A program made the position numbers and the translations under genes. From the NCBI RefSeq assembly GCF_001477625.1, contig NZ_CP013692.1, forward strand, positions 1,798,001 through 1,862,000: a stretch of DNA of 64,000 nucleotides, in the 5' to 3' direction. This document shows, one piece after another, positions 7,509 to 16,449 of this stretch. Source of the stretch: Paucibacter sp. KCTC 42545 (GTDB taxonomy: Bacteria > Pseudomonadota > Gammaproteobacteria > Burkholderiales > Burkholderiaceae_C). Each line of letters starts with the position of its first letter. The stretch's first letter is position 1. Under the pieces are notes generated by a model that was given only the letters and a program-made list of their open reading frames with translations, made no database searches and was not told where the DNA came from.

Positions 7509-8381
7509 TTACTTGATCTCGTTGCGTGTAGCCGGTGGCGCCTGGTTCTTGGTGCGGTGGCGCTGCGCGAACTCGGCCGGCGGTATCCGACCCAGGCTGC
7601 TGTGCGGCCTCACCTCGTTGTAGTCCTGCCGCCAGATGGCGATCTCCGAGCGCGCCTGCGGCAGCGTCTGGAACCAGTGCTCGTTCAAGCACTCGTCGCG
7701 GAACTTGCCGTTGAAGCTCTCGATGTAGCCGTTCTGCATGGGCCGCCCTGGCTGGATGAGGATGTGCCGCACGTCGTGAGCTTGCGCCCAAGCGATGAAG
7801 GCCCGGCAGGTGAACTCCGGCCCGTTGTCGGTTCTCACCGCCGCAGGGTAGCCCCTGAAGATCGCGGCCCGGTCCAGCAACCGCGTCACGTACTGGCCCG
7901 AGATGCCGTAGTCCACGGCGATGTCCACACACTCGTGCGTGAAGTCGTCGGCCACAGTCAGGCACTTGATACGCCGGCCATTGGCCAGGCTGTCGGAAAC
8001 GAAGTCCATGCTCCACACCTCATTGACTCGGGTCGGCACGGTGAGCGGAACGCGCTCGCTGGCTGCCCGTCTGATCTTCTTGCGCTTGCGCACCGCCAAC
8101 TGCGCCTGGCTGTACAACCGATAGACGCGCTTGTGATTGACGCCTGGGAACTGTGGGCGCAGCAGGTCATGGATGCGGCGATAGCCGAAGCGGCGCCGCA
8201 CCTGTGCGATCTCGACGATCTTGGCGCTGAGTTGCTGCGTGGCCTCATCGACCACGGGCGGGTTGCGATAGCTGTCTCTGGAGAGCCCCACCAGGCGGCA
8301 CGCGCGGCGTTCGGACAGATGGTGCTGGGCAATCATCTGGGTCGCCGCGTCGCGCCTGACCTGCGGGGCTAGGGCTTTACG
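7509..8381 (-). CDS. IS3-family transposase OrfB (DDE integrase domain)
   Basis: This is the catalytic part of the transposase, made as an OrfAB fusion by a -1 frameshift. The DDE triad is visible in WSMDFVSD, RTDNGPEF and NGYIESFNGKFRDE. The open frame extends further upstream but overlaps orfA; the natural entry lies near the orfA stop (around 8378-8381), where the two frames join at GTAAAGCCC. No long A run is seen there, so the slippage sequence is uncertain. The frame shows no disruption, so the element may be active. Confidence 0.9.
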   Translation of the reverse strand, partial: RKALAPQVRRDAATQMIAQHHLSERRACRLVGLSRDSYRNPPVVDEATQQLSAKIVEIAQVRRRFGYRRIHDLLRPQFPGVNHKRVYRLYSQAQLAVRKRKKIRRAASERVPLTVPTRVNEVWSMDFVSDSLANGRRIKCLTVADDFTHECVDIAVDYGISGQYVTRLLDRAAIFRGYPAAVRTDNGPEFTCRAFIAWAQAHDVRHILIQPGRPMQNGYIESFNGKFRDECLNEHWFQTLPQARSEIAIWRQDYNEVRPHSSLGRIPPAEFAQRHRTKNQAPPATRNEIK

Positions 8382-8644
8382 CCGAAGACGTCCTTGAGCG
8401 CGTGGATGTCCAGGTGGGCCTCTGCCAGCAGGCGCTTGAGCTTGGCGTTCTCGCCTTCGAGCTCGCGCAGTCGCTTGGCATCCGTGGCCTGCATGCCGCC
8501 GTACTTGGCCCGCCACTTGTAGAACGTGGCGTCGCTGAAGCCGCCTTGCCGGCACAGCTCCTTGATCGGCATGCCGGCCTCGGCCTGCTTCAGGAACCCA
8601 ATGATTTGTTCCTCAGTGAATCTGCTCTTTTTCATGTCCATCAT
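8369..8644 (-). CDS. IS3-family transposase OrfA (helix-turn-helix)
   Basis: The 91-residue protein begins MMDMKKSRFTEEQIIGFLKQ, typical of the IS407 group. It has a DNA-binding HTH (IKELCRQGGFSDATFYKWRA) and a C-terminal leucine-zipper-like stretch. It overlaps orfB, which lies in the -1 frame relative to it. Confidence 0.92.
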   Translation of the reverse strand: MMDMKKSRFTEEQIIGFLKQAEAGMPIKELCRQGGFSDATFYKWRAKYGGMQATDAKRLRELEGENAKLKRLLAEAHLDIHALKDVFGVKP

Positions 8645-8707
8645 TCTCCTGGTTGATGGACTTCCTCTCCATTACGCTGGTACGGCTGGGAGGGTGCAGG
8701 TCACCTT

Positions 8708-10391
8708 GACCGGCAAGGTGATGGGCCTTAAGCGCTCGCTCCTGCAAATCTTCGCCGTGGCCGTGGTGCTGGAGATGTTTGCTGTTCTTGCGCCCTTGTT
8801 CAACCAGATGGTGGTGGATGATGTGCTCACGTCGGGTGACCGCGATCTGTTGTCAGTGCTGGTGATCGGCTTCGGCTTGCTGCTGGTGGTGCAGACTGCT
8901 GTCGGGCTGGCCCGGTCTTGGATGGTGATGGTCTTGGGCCAGACCTTGTCCTTGCAGTGGATGGGCAATGTGTTTGCTCATCTGGTGCGTTTACCCGTGG
9001 ACTTTTTTGAGAAGCGGCACTTGGGCGACATCACCTCGCGCTTCGGCGCCGTCAGTGCCATTCAAAAGACTTTGACCACGGCCGCCATTGAGGCGGTGCT
9101 GGATGGCCTGATGGCCGTGGCCGCGCTGGTGATGATGCTGATCTATGCGCCCACGCTTTGCGCGGTGACCGTCACAGCCGTCGTAGGTTACGGCCTTCTG
9201 CGCTGGGCGGCCTACCGACCCTTCCGCGATGCCGCAGCCGAGCGCTTGGTGGTGGCCGCCAAAGAAAACACCCATTTCCTGGAAACCCTGCGCGCCATCA
9301 CCCCGCTCAAATTGTTCGGTCGGGAGGAAGAGCGCCGTGCCCGTTGGCAGAACCTGATCGTGGATGTGCAAAACCGCGATGTGCGCACGGCCAAGATGAG
9401 CATTGGGTTTTCGACGGCCAACACTTTCATCTTTGGTCTGGAGAACCTGCTGGTGCTGTGGCTGGGTGCCAAGCTCATCATGACGGGGCAGCAGGCTGGG
9501 GCTGTGACCATGACGGTGGGCATGCTGTTCGCTTACCTCAGCTACAAGGGCCAGTTCACGGGCCGCGTGTCGGCCCTGATCAATTACGCCGTGGAACTCA
9601 AGATGCTGGGCCTGCATGCGGAGCGCCTGGCCGACATTGCCTTGGAGCCGCCCGAGAAGGACGACGCGCCTGCCAACGATTTGCGGCACTTGTTGCCCAG
9701 CATCGAACTCAAAGACGTCAGTTTCCGCTACGGCGAGGGTGAGCCCTGGATTCTGCGCAATGCCAACTTCCGCGTGGAAGCGGCTGAGAGCGTAGCCGTC
9801 ACCGGCCCTTCGGGCGCCGGCAAGACGACCCTCCTCAAGATTGCGTTGGGCCTGCTCAAACCCAGCGAGGGCGAGGTGCTTTTTGGCGGTATGCCGGTGC
9901 GTCAGCTGGGCCTGCAGAACTTTCGTCGGCAGATCGGCACGGTGATGCAGGAGGATGCTTTGCTAACGGGCTCACTCAGCGACAACATCGCCTTCTTCGA
10001 TGTGCAGCCCGATCAGGCCCGAATTCAGGCCTGCGCGGAATTGGCGCAACTACACACTGACATTTGCCGCATGCCCATGGGCTACCAAACCTTGGTGGGC
10101 GACTTGGGCTCGGGTTTGTCGGGAGGGCAGAAACAGCGGCTCTTGCTGGCACGGGCCTTGTACAAGATGCCGCGCATCTTGGCTTTGGACGAAGCGACGA
10201 GTCATTTGGATTTGCAGAACGAGCGCACAGTCACCGCGGCCTTGAGCAACTTACCACTGACTCGATTGATCATCGCCCACCGACCGGAAACGATTGCCGG
10301 CGCGCAGCGGGTAGTGATCGTGCGTGAAGGACGGGTGATGGAACTTGCGAGAGCTGTGCCCGCCGCCTCTACTGAAACTTGGCAGGCTTAG
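8708..10391 (+). pseudogene. 3' part of the peptidase-ABC bacteriocin exporter gene (module 2)
   Basis: This segment encodes the transmembrane domain (several helices between about residues 150 and 430 of the restored protein) and the ATPase, with Walker A GPSGAGKTT, signature LSGGQKQR, Walker B ILALDEATSHLD and H-loop IIAHRPE. It is almost identical to codons 150-707 of the intact exporter at 29633. A long open frame runs into it from within the IS at 8526, but that chimeric start lacks any exporter sequence. Without the peptidase domain it could still transport if expressed, although no promoter is evident. Confidence 0.92.
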
Positions 10392-10453
10392 TTCAGCGGC
10401 CACGATGCAGTCGGAATTCGGCGTAACACCGACCTCATCAAGGATATGACCTG

Positions 10454-10577
10454 ATGAACAGCATCAATGAAACGGCGTACCCGCAGTTGCACGCCGACAT
10501 GGCGGAGAAGGACCTTCTCGCGCTGTTCACACCCACCGTGAAAGAACAGTGATTCTTGAACGAGCCGTATCGCCGGT
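10454..10577 (+). pseudogene. 5' stub of a Tn3-family transposase gene
   Basis: The sequence from the exporter stop through codon 40 of this stub is nearly identical to 31757-31943. The start is MNSINETAYPQLHADMAEKD. A CGA-to-TGA change ends the frame after 33 codons, and homology stops at about 10577, where unrelated sequence begins. This identifies 1-10577 as the remains of a transposon of the same family as the intact one at 19502-34836. Confidence 0.9.
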
Positions 10578-10610
10578 TGGGCCACTTGAAGATGATTGAC
10601 ATCGAAGAGC

Positions 10611-10892
10611 TTATCGCTGCTGACGACTGGCATCTGCGAACGGCGAGGGCAGGGCACCTTGCCGGTGCAGCCGATCTCGGATGTCAGCGTACGTGCGATA
10701 GAAGGCTAGCAACTTCGCCGTCCCGCCTAGCTCCGCTACTGCATGAATCATGGCCAGGTGACTGGCTACCCGAGCCGCTTCGTTGGCCTCTAGTTCGCGA
10801 ACGCGTTCTTGGGTCGATTGAAGCTTCTCGGCTGTGGCTCGCGCTCCATCATGCCTCACCTTGCCCGCGAATCCGAATTTTTCAGCTTTCAT
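10611..10892 (-). CDS. Possible small helical protein upstream of the recombinase array
   Basis: No family is recognised. An open frame of 93 codons from ATG 10892 has a coiled-coil-like centre (AEKLQSTQERVRELEANEAA) and a helical second half. The 5' 59 bases overlap, in antisense, the long form of the recombinase starting at GTG 10834; they would be separate if that gene starts at ATG 10939. It may be a remnant of a TnpC-like auxiliary protein or simply a chance frame. Confidence 0.35.
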   Translation of the reverse strand: MKAEKFGFAGKVRHDGARATAEKLQSTQERVRELEANEAARVASHLAMIHAVAELGGTAKLLAFYRTYADIRDRLHRQGALPSPFADASRQQR

Positions 10893-13149
10893 CGAGCAAG
10901 CCGAGCAAATTGCCTCTGATGCCGGGTTCCACTGGGACATGCGGGTCAACGCAGCAGGAAACGCCGCCAAGGGGTTCGAGTGGGATCTCAGGCGCATGTC
11001 CAACGATGGCCGCCCGAAGAAACTCATCCTGCGTACGTTTACTGAGTGCGAGGATGCCCTTCAAGTGATGGAACGGAGAGGGATTCTCGACGGATCTCGA
11101 CAGGCCGGCCCTGTTTCGAAAGCCTGGCAGGACCTCATCAAGGCGTACACGATCGAGCACGTGCGGGTGCGAAAAAAGAGTATTCCGTACATCAGCCAGG
11201 CAGCTGCTGCGCTTCGATTCGTCGCCACGATTTCTCGGCGGGAACCTTGGGAGACTACAGCCGAAGACCTTCGCCTTGCCTGCGAGATTTCGGACGAGCT
11301 CCAACCGTCTCGTGGCCGCACTATTGTCATCTTGGGGTTTATCTCAAGCGTCGTCGATCCGCTCCATTTGTTCAATGCCTGCCCATTGAGCGGTTTGCTC
11401 TCCAGGCCAGAAAAGATGCGGGCAGGACGGGCGCGCTTTGCTCAAACCACAAGGAAGCTGGCGAAGACCTTGGCAGAGCGGAAGGCCGAGGAGAAACTGC
11501 CGGAGCGCCGTGCGTTCTGGGAGCTTGTTCGAATCGTCTTCACCGAGAAGCCTCGCACCTTCAACGACGCGCTTCGCTTCGCAATGATCAAGGTGCTGCT
11601 GTTCACTGGCCTTCGTGTTGGCGAGGTCGCACACCTCCCGCTCGACTGGAAGCGGACTCGCGCTTACGTGGATGATTCGGGTCGCCCTGCTGGTGAACTT
11701 GGCGGGATTTCCGAAACCCTCTCAATCCGCCACTTCGCGGAGAAGCAGGACAACAACAAGCTCTACGAGGAAACGCAGTTCGTGCCGGACATGTTCCGAG
11801 AGCAGTTGGAGAGCACCCTGGACGAGATTGCAGCGTTGACGGCGCCGCTGCGGGCTACGCTCAAGGCGCAATATGAGTCTGGCCGTATCTTCCCGATGTA
11901 CGCACCAGATCAGCTTGTTGATTCGGTCGAAATGTATGTCCGCATGTCGGGCAATCCAGTCTGGGCGGCGACACCTTCGGCTGAGGTTGAGGCCGCCATC
12001 TCCCGGTATGCCGATTCCTTTGATGCGCGCGACCTCGCTGATCTCCAGACGCTTCAAGCGTCTACCGAAGTGCTTTCGGCGGCGGTCAGTAGGTACTTCA
12101 CCGCTGAGCGCCGAGGGCTCGGGCTCATTCCAAGGCGAGCAGACGGAAGCCGTCAGGATCGAGGCATCCGGGGAAGCTATCTGCGCATCTCTGAAGTTGA
12201 AGCATTTGTCGCAGCGCATCAGCCGACGAAGATTTCAGACTTGAGCCCCCTCCTTCTCGACAACGGCACCACCATTGCGCCCTGGGAAATGCTGTTCCTA
12301 ATGCCGAAGAGGGCGGTTGGCGCTGGTCGAGGGGATACCGTCATAGACCCATTGTTGATGTCATCGATTGGCATTGCCGACGAGGCGCTGGTTCAGCTTG
12401 TGCTAGGCGCAGATGATCGAAAGGCCATTTCGCTGTTTACGATGTATGGTCAATCTGACGAAGACCGAAAGCTGAGCATCAAGAGCCACGCTTTCCGCCA
12501 CCTTCAAAATACCGAGTTGTTCCGCCTCGGCGTTGCCGACACCATCATCTCCAAGCGCTTCAATCGACGAAGCGTGGCGCAGAGCTACGACTACGATCAT
12601 CGCAGCCTGGCCGAGGAACTTGACCAGATCGAGCTCCCTGAGGAATGGGAACTCATGATCGGTCCAAGCAAGGCCGCAACGGTAGCCAAGATGATCCAGG
12701 CCGGGCGAGCCAACGGCCCCATCGTTCGTGAGTTCAAGAACATCCAGGCCAAGGAAGGCGACGAGGCGGCCTTGCGTTTCTTGGCAACCGAGGCCGACGG
12801 ATTCCATGCAACGCCTTACGGTACTTGCCTGAACTCCTTTACCGTGGACCCTTGCCCCAAGCATCTTGAATGCTTCTCGGGCTGCCGGCACCTGTCAGCA
12901 ACGAACTTGCCGGAGCACCAGGACAACATCCTGAAGCTGCACGGGCGGTTGAAGATTGCGCTGGAGAGCGCGCAGGCACGCCCCGATGGGACCGTGGGCA
13001 AGGCGAATCAGATCGCCCATGCGATGGAACGGATCAAGGGGGTGGAGGCCTTGATGACAACCCTGCCCGGGCAATCGGTTTTCCCGGACGGCAAGGATCT
13101 TTCGGAAACTTCTTCTACACAACGACAGAGCGTGCTACATGGTGCGTAG
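10834..13149 (+). CDS. Large tyrosine recombinase (Tn554 TnpB-like)
   Basis: The 771-residue protein starts at GTG 10834; ATG 10939 is an alternative. The C-terminal half carries the tyrosine recombinase core: the first arginine in LLFTGLRVGEVAHL, a HAFRH box near residue 550 and a probable nucleophile in AQSYDYDH. A Cys cluster (CLNSF..CPKHLECFSGC) follows near 670-690, as in the large recombinases of Tn554-like arrays. The small TnpC-like gene follows with an 11-base overlap, the arrangement known for tnpB-tnpC. The other two recombinases of this region point towards it from the opposite strand. Confidence 0.85.
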   Translation: MARAPSCLTLPANPNFSAFIEQAEQIASDAGFHWDMRVNAAGNAAKGFEWDLRRMSNDGRPKKLILRTFTECEDALQVMERRGILDGSRQAGPVSKAWQDLIKAYTIEHVRVRKKSIPYISQAAAALRFVATISRREPWETTAEDLRLACEISDELQPSRGRTIVILGFISSVVDPLHLFNACPLSGLLSRPEKMRAGRARFAQTTRKLAKTLAERKAEEKLPERRAFWELVRIVFTEKPRTFNDALRFAMIKVLLFTGLRVGEVAHLPLDWKRTRAYVDDSGRPAGELGGISETLSIRHFAEKQDNNKLYEETQFVPDMFREQLESTLDEIAALTAPLRATLKAQYESGRIFPMYAPDQLVDSVEMYVRMSGNPVWAATPSAEVEAAISRYADSFDARDLADLQTLQASTEVLSAAVSRYFTAERRGLGLIPRRADGSRQDRGIRGSYLRISEVEAFVAAHQPTKISDLSPLLLDNGTTIAPWEMLFLMPKRAVGAGRGDTVIDPLLMSSIGIADEALVQLVLGADDRKAISLFTMYGQSDEDRKLSIKSHAFRHLQNTELFRLGVADTIISKRFNRRSVAQSYDYDHRSLAEELDQIELPEEWELMIGPSKAATVAKMIQAGRANGPIVREFKNIQAKEGDEAALRFLATEADGFHATPYGTCLNSFTVDPCPKHLECFSGCRHLSATNLPEHQDNILKLHGRLKIALESAQARPDGTVGKANQIAHAMERIKGVEALMTTLPGQSVFPDGKDLSETSSTQRQSVLHGA

Positions 13150-13435
13150 GACAAAGGATCCCTCTCACTCCGAACTGCGGGAGCTGCTGACGGACATGGT
13201 TGCCCGCGACGAGGACATCACCGCTCGCGCAGTAGCAAGATTGCATTCCTGCGTGAAAAACGCCAGCGATTTCACCCGGCACGTTGAGCGTCGGGGGTTG
13301 CTGGAAGAGGCGCAGGCGCGACAGCAGGAACTGCGAAGGTTGGCGTCGTGTGCAAAGGGCAGGGCAGCCTGGAAGTTCAGCACGTTGTTCATGCACGCTC
13401 CAGTTCACGGATCACACCCTGTACCTCGGAAATAG
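13139..13435 (+). CDS. TnpC-like auxiliary protein of the recombinase array
   Basis: The 98-residue basic protein begins inside the last codons of the large recombinase (ATG 13139, stop of the upstream gene at 13147), implying translational coupling. It contains a stretch (DITARAVARLHSCVKNASDFTR) and a helical, glutamine-rich segment resembling the small TnpC partner of Tn554-type recombinases, which influences insertion. Its 3' end overlaps the end of the convergent recombinase gene by 47 bases, so its last residues may be aberrant. Confidence 0.6.
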   Translation: MVRRTKDPSHSELRELLTDMVARDEDITARAVARLHSCVKNASDFTRHVERRGLLEEAQARQQELRRLASCAKGRAAWKFSTLFMHAPVHGSHPVPRK

Positions 13436-14879
13436 TCCGCTGGAGTTGTAGGTATGCGGGTGACGCCACTTCGCCGTGGCCAACGTCTTTGTAGAGCAGC
13501 ACGATGCTTCTGAAATCTCTGAGGACCTGCTCGTGGAGAGCGAGATCACGCACAGGCATGAACTTGGGGCAGCCGTAGCAAGCCGTGACTGGGTTCAGCG
13601 GGCAACTCGGTTGACCGGACTTGCATCCACCGATGCCGGAAATGGGAATGCCGTGCGGAACTCCCGCGATTTGCTGGTCGCCCCGGAGCTTTGCCAATTC
13701 GCTCTCGTCGATGAATCTTTCTGTGGCAATCCGGGCCACGGTGCGATAGGTTTCCGAGACCCCGAGTGCCTTGTTCACGAGCTCAGCTTGGTTTGCAGAG
13801 GCGCGGAAATAGACGAGACCGGTCCGCAGTTCGGAATGCCCCATTGCTGCGGCCAATTCCTCATGACTAGCGCCGGAATCCACCAAGCGCTGTGCCAGCG
13901 AATGGCGAAGATCGTAGGCAACGCGACCGCCGTTGGGAAGAATTTCGTCGAGTTGATCAATCAACGCAGCACTGAGGGTTGATCGACTCTTGAAGCCGAA
14001 CAAGAATGAGTCTTCGCTGTCAGAATTCTTTAGGTCCCATAGGGCCACAAATAGCGAGGCCCATTCGCGCTTGACTTTGCGAACCAGCGGCAGTCCTGAC
14101 AGATTCGTGTCCCTTTGCTTCAGCATTCGAAACTGGAGGTGCACGATTTCACTGCCGTCAACCTCGCTAAGGCGAACGGAGCAGTCTCGCTTTCTAAGCA
14201 TACCCAACTGCTTCGGCCTCATTCCCATTTGATAGGAACAGACGACCAAGCACGCAATTTCCAATTCCGTCTTTCTCATCGTGGAAGCAGATCGTGCGGT
14301 GTCGTCGATCCACCGAACTAGACGTGCCTCCTCATCAATGCTTAGAAAGCAGTCACCCGCGCGAACAGAAGCGTATGCATCACGGCCTTTTGGAACAGAC
14401 AATGCTGTACGGACAAAATCGGCATGCAATGGAGTCCACTGACTGAAGCGAGCTTGGCAGAGGAACGCGACCAGCGCCTTTAGCACGAGAGCAATTTCCT
14501 CAGAATACTTTGCCAACATCACAGGCCAAGATGCCTTCGCATCAATCGGCTTGGAAAGGGCCAGAAATTCGATATCGTCACCATCGACCCGGATCAGGTT
14601 CTTGTAGTGGTTTATAACCGTAGCTGGTGAAAGGGTCTGCAGACTGATGAACAGGAATGAGCGGAGGAGGGGACGAGTCCTTGGTTCAAACTTACTGAAA
14701 TGCAGCTTTGCGACCTCCCCTGAAAGGTGTAGATCAGCGGCGTCTACGCTCTCCTCGACGTGAATTGAACGAAGCCGCTCGTCGTAGTCGTCTTCGTATT
14801 GAATGATCCTTGGAAGTTGCGGAAGAGATTGAAGCGCCAGGACGAATTTGTCATCAGCAGTGGGTGCAGTGCGAATCAT
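13389..14879 (-). CDS. Tyrosine recombinase/integrase, second of the array
   Basis: This 496-residue site-specific recombinase shows the first catalytic arginine in YQMGMRPKQLG, an LRHSLAQRL box and MGHSELRTGLVYF with the probable nucleophilic tyrosine. A C-terminal cysteine cluster (CKSGQPSCPLNPVTACYGC) suggests a zinc-binding tail. It overlaps the upstream recombinase gene by an ATGA junction, so the two are co-translated. It ends 47 bases inside the convergent TnpC-like gene. Confidence 0.85.
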   Translation of the reverse strand: MIRTAPTADDKFVLALQSLPQLPRIIQYEDDYDERLRSIHVEESVDAADLHLSGEVAKLHFSKFEPRTRPLLRSFLFISLQTLSPATVINHYKNLIRVDGDDIEFLALSKPIDAKASWPVMLAKYSEEIALVLKALVAFLCQARFSQWTPLHADFVRTALSVPKGRDAYASVRAGDCFLSIDEEARLVRWIDDTARSASTMRKTELEIACLVVCSYQMGMRPKQLGMLRKRDCSVRLSEVDGSEIVHLQFRMLKQRDTNLSGLPLVRKVKREWASLFVALWDLKNSDSEDSFLFGFKSRSTLSAALIDQLDEILPNGGRVAYDLRHSLAQRLVDSGASHEELAAAMGHSELRTGLVYFRASANQAELVNKALGVSETYRTVARIATERFIDESELAKLRGDQQIAGVPHGIPISGIGGCKSGQPSCPLNPVTACYGCPKFMPVRDLALHEQVLRDFRSIVLLYKDVGHGEVASPAYLQLQRTISEVQGVIRELERA

Positions 14880-16057
14880 TGGGGCAAGCTCCGCAGCATG
14901 TTCAGGCGGACATCAAGCTCGTCTTCCCAGACCTCGTTCAACCTTTCATCCAAGGCTGCTTTGGCATAGTGAAGTGGCATCATTGAGGTCTTGGACCATC
15001 CAAAGAAGCTGCGCAAGTGCATCATGGCTCGATCGGTGGTCGATTCCTTGGCTAGCAACTGCTTCATGCGAACGACCGCGCACGTGTGACGGAGGGCGTG
15101 CGCCGTTACCGTTTCGGTGCCAGTCCGACCTTTGAGTTCAAGCCGGGCTTCTGTAGATAGACCCGTCGAGAGCTTCTGCATCAATTTCGTTACGCCGGCA
15201 ATGGAAAGCGGTGAGCGGCGTGCACTGCTGACCAAGTACGGGTGATTGACTCTTCCCCGATAGTTTTCGGCATAGGTGAGTAGCGCTTCTGCCGTCTGGG
15301 CTGATACCGGGACTTGTCGGATTGATTGGCTGGTCTTGATGCTCGGCCGATTGGCGCGCGTGTCTCCATCGCCGTCACTTGTTTCCACGGCAAGGCGCCA
15401 ACGAATGGCATCAGTCGCGGGATCACGCTCCGCGCGAATGGCGTCAGCTCGCAGCGTCAGTGCTTCGCCTCGCCGTAGACCCTGGATGAGGAATAGCAAA
15501 ACCAGCGCGTACGCCCGCCATTGAGTTTGGCCACGAGGAAACGGATTCCTTGCATTGCCGGGCGTTGCGACATCGAGCAAATCTGACAGGACTAAGCGCG
15601 GAAGCGCTCTGGGCATCGCTCCAAGCCGCTTCTTAAGCGGTCGAAGCCCAAGGTAGAGCCGATCCAATCTGTCAATCTGCCCCTTGATATCAGCCATTCG
15701 ATTGCCGGCCCTGGGGTTGGAGGCGATTCGATTGCAGGTGTCCCGAACGAAATGGAACGCGGCGTTCCAACGCTTCTGAGCTCGCGTCGTCGGTGCCGGG
15801 ACATTTCGGAGCGAAACAAAGAAGGCCTCTAGCGCGGTGGCCAGCAGGTCAAAGTCGAGGTCGGCAATAGCGTCATCCAGGCACCCGCCGGCCAGTTCCG
15901 TATGTTGATAGAAGGCTTCGATGTGACTCAGCCGTTCTTCCAATGTGGAGGTGGCCAAACTGGCCCCGTGAAGCAGTTCCCAGACAGCCGGCCAGTACCG
16001 AGGAAGTTGGTGGTCATCAACAAGGACCGGGCGTCGGTCGGTGATTTTTGTAAGCAT
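14876..16057 (-). CDS. Tyrosine recombinase/integrase, first of the array
   Basis: The 393-residue protein is a phage-integrase-family recombinase: first arginine in QGLRRGEALTL, HALRHTCAVVRM as the second box and MMPLHYAKAALDE with the tyrosine. It lies first in a two-gene minus-strand unit followed by the 496-residue recombinase. Arrays of three recombinases (Tn554-like, and RIT elements) normally have all genes in one direction; here the third gene is convergent. I could not identify terminal repeats for the element. Confidence 0.85.
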   Translation of the reverse strand: MLTKITDRRPVLVDDHQLPRYWPAVWELLHGASLATSTLEERLSHIEAFYQHTELAGGCLDDAIADLDFDLLATALEAFFVSLRNVPAPTTRAQKRWNAAFHFVRDTCNRIASNPRAGNRMADIKGQIDRLDRLYLGLRPLKKRLGAMPRALPRLVLSDLLDVATPGNARNPFPRGQTQWRAYALVLLFLIQGLRRGEALTLRADAIRAERDPATDAIRWRLAVETSDGDGDTRANRPSIKTSQSIRQVPVSAQTAEALLTYAENYRGRVNHPYLVSSARRSPLSIAGVTKLMQKLSTGLSTEARLELKGRTGTETVTAHALRHTCAVVRMKQLLAKESTTDRAMMHLRSFFGWSKTSMMPLHYAKAALDERLNEVWEDELDVRLNMLRSLPQ

Positions 16058-16401
16058 TGTTGTGCAACGATATCAGAGTATCCAAAGCCATTTTAGAGAC
16101 TCCTGGGCATCTTCAAACGCAACACTGAGATTACTACCCCGAATGCTGACAATGTGTATTATGTAAAATTAATCCGATTGGGTTGTCAATCCAAGTGGAT
16201 GCTGACCCCAGGGAGTTTCAATAACACCCTTCAAAATTCTGGCCACCAAATGGGTTAACCAGTCCCTTTCTGGAGTTGGTACCAAGCCTACCGCTGAAAT
16301 AGTCACGTCTAGAAGCCAAATTTGAAACAGCGATCAACCGAGGTTTTGAACTCTTGGCCCTGTGTGGACTACGCGATCGACCAAAGCACAACCATACAAG
16401 C
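16058..16401. other. Intergenic region between the recombinase array and narX
   Basis: About 340 bases without a convincing gene. It should hold the promoter of the minus-strand recombinases and the junction between the mobile region and the narXL locus, but no inverted repeat or homology to the Tn3 ends was found, so the exact border is open. Confidence 0.4.
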
Positions 16402-16415
16402 TTGACTCAGGTCAA
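16402..16415 (+). promoter_or_regulatory. FNR/Dnr-type box upstream of narX
   Basis: TTGACTCAGGTCAA is a symmetrical TTGA-N6-TCAA site. It lies about 35 bases before the narX start codon. Three Crp/Fnr-family genes are encoded in this window and could use it. Confidence 0.7.
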
Positions 16416-16449
16416 GACCGCATTCCGCGCAGCCACATATGGTGGCCGC

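Larger units (their letters stand above)
7459..8703 (-). mobile_element. Complete IS3-family element (IS407-like group), 1245 bp
   Basis: Terminal inverted repeats begin TGACCTGC at 7459 and, on the other strand, at 8703; they continue imperfectly through a CCCTCCC..CCGTACCAGC stretch. The element is flanked by a 4-bp duplication CCTT (7455-7458 and 8704-8707), as expected for the IS407 group. It carries orfA and orfB on the minus strand. Removing it with one CCTT restores an open exporter frame (R-A-L-T-G-K), so the insertion was clean and probably recent. Confidence 0.95.

Noticed and set aside
8526..10391. Chimeric 621-codon frame reading from the IS3 element into the exporter
   Set aside because: The first about 60 codons are antisense IS sequence; it is an accident of the insertion rather than a designed gene.
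16190..16230. GGATGCTGACCCC as a possible IS end upstream of narX
   Set aside because: No second copy or inverted counterpart was found nearby, so an IS border could not be supported.
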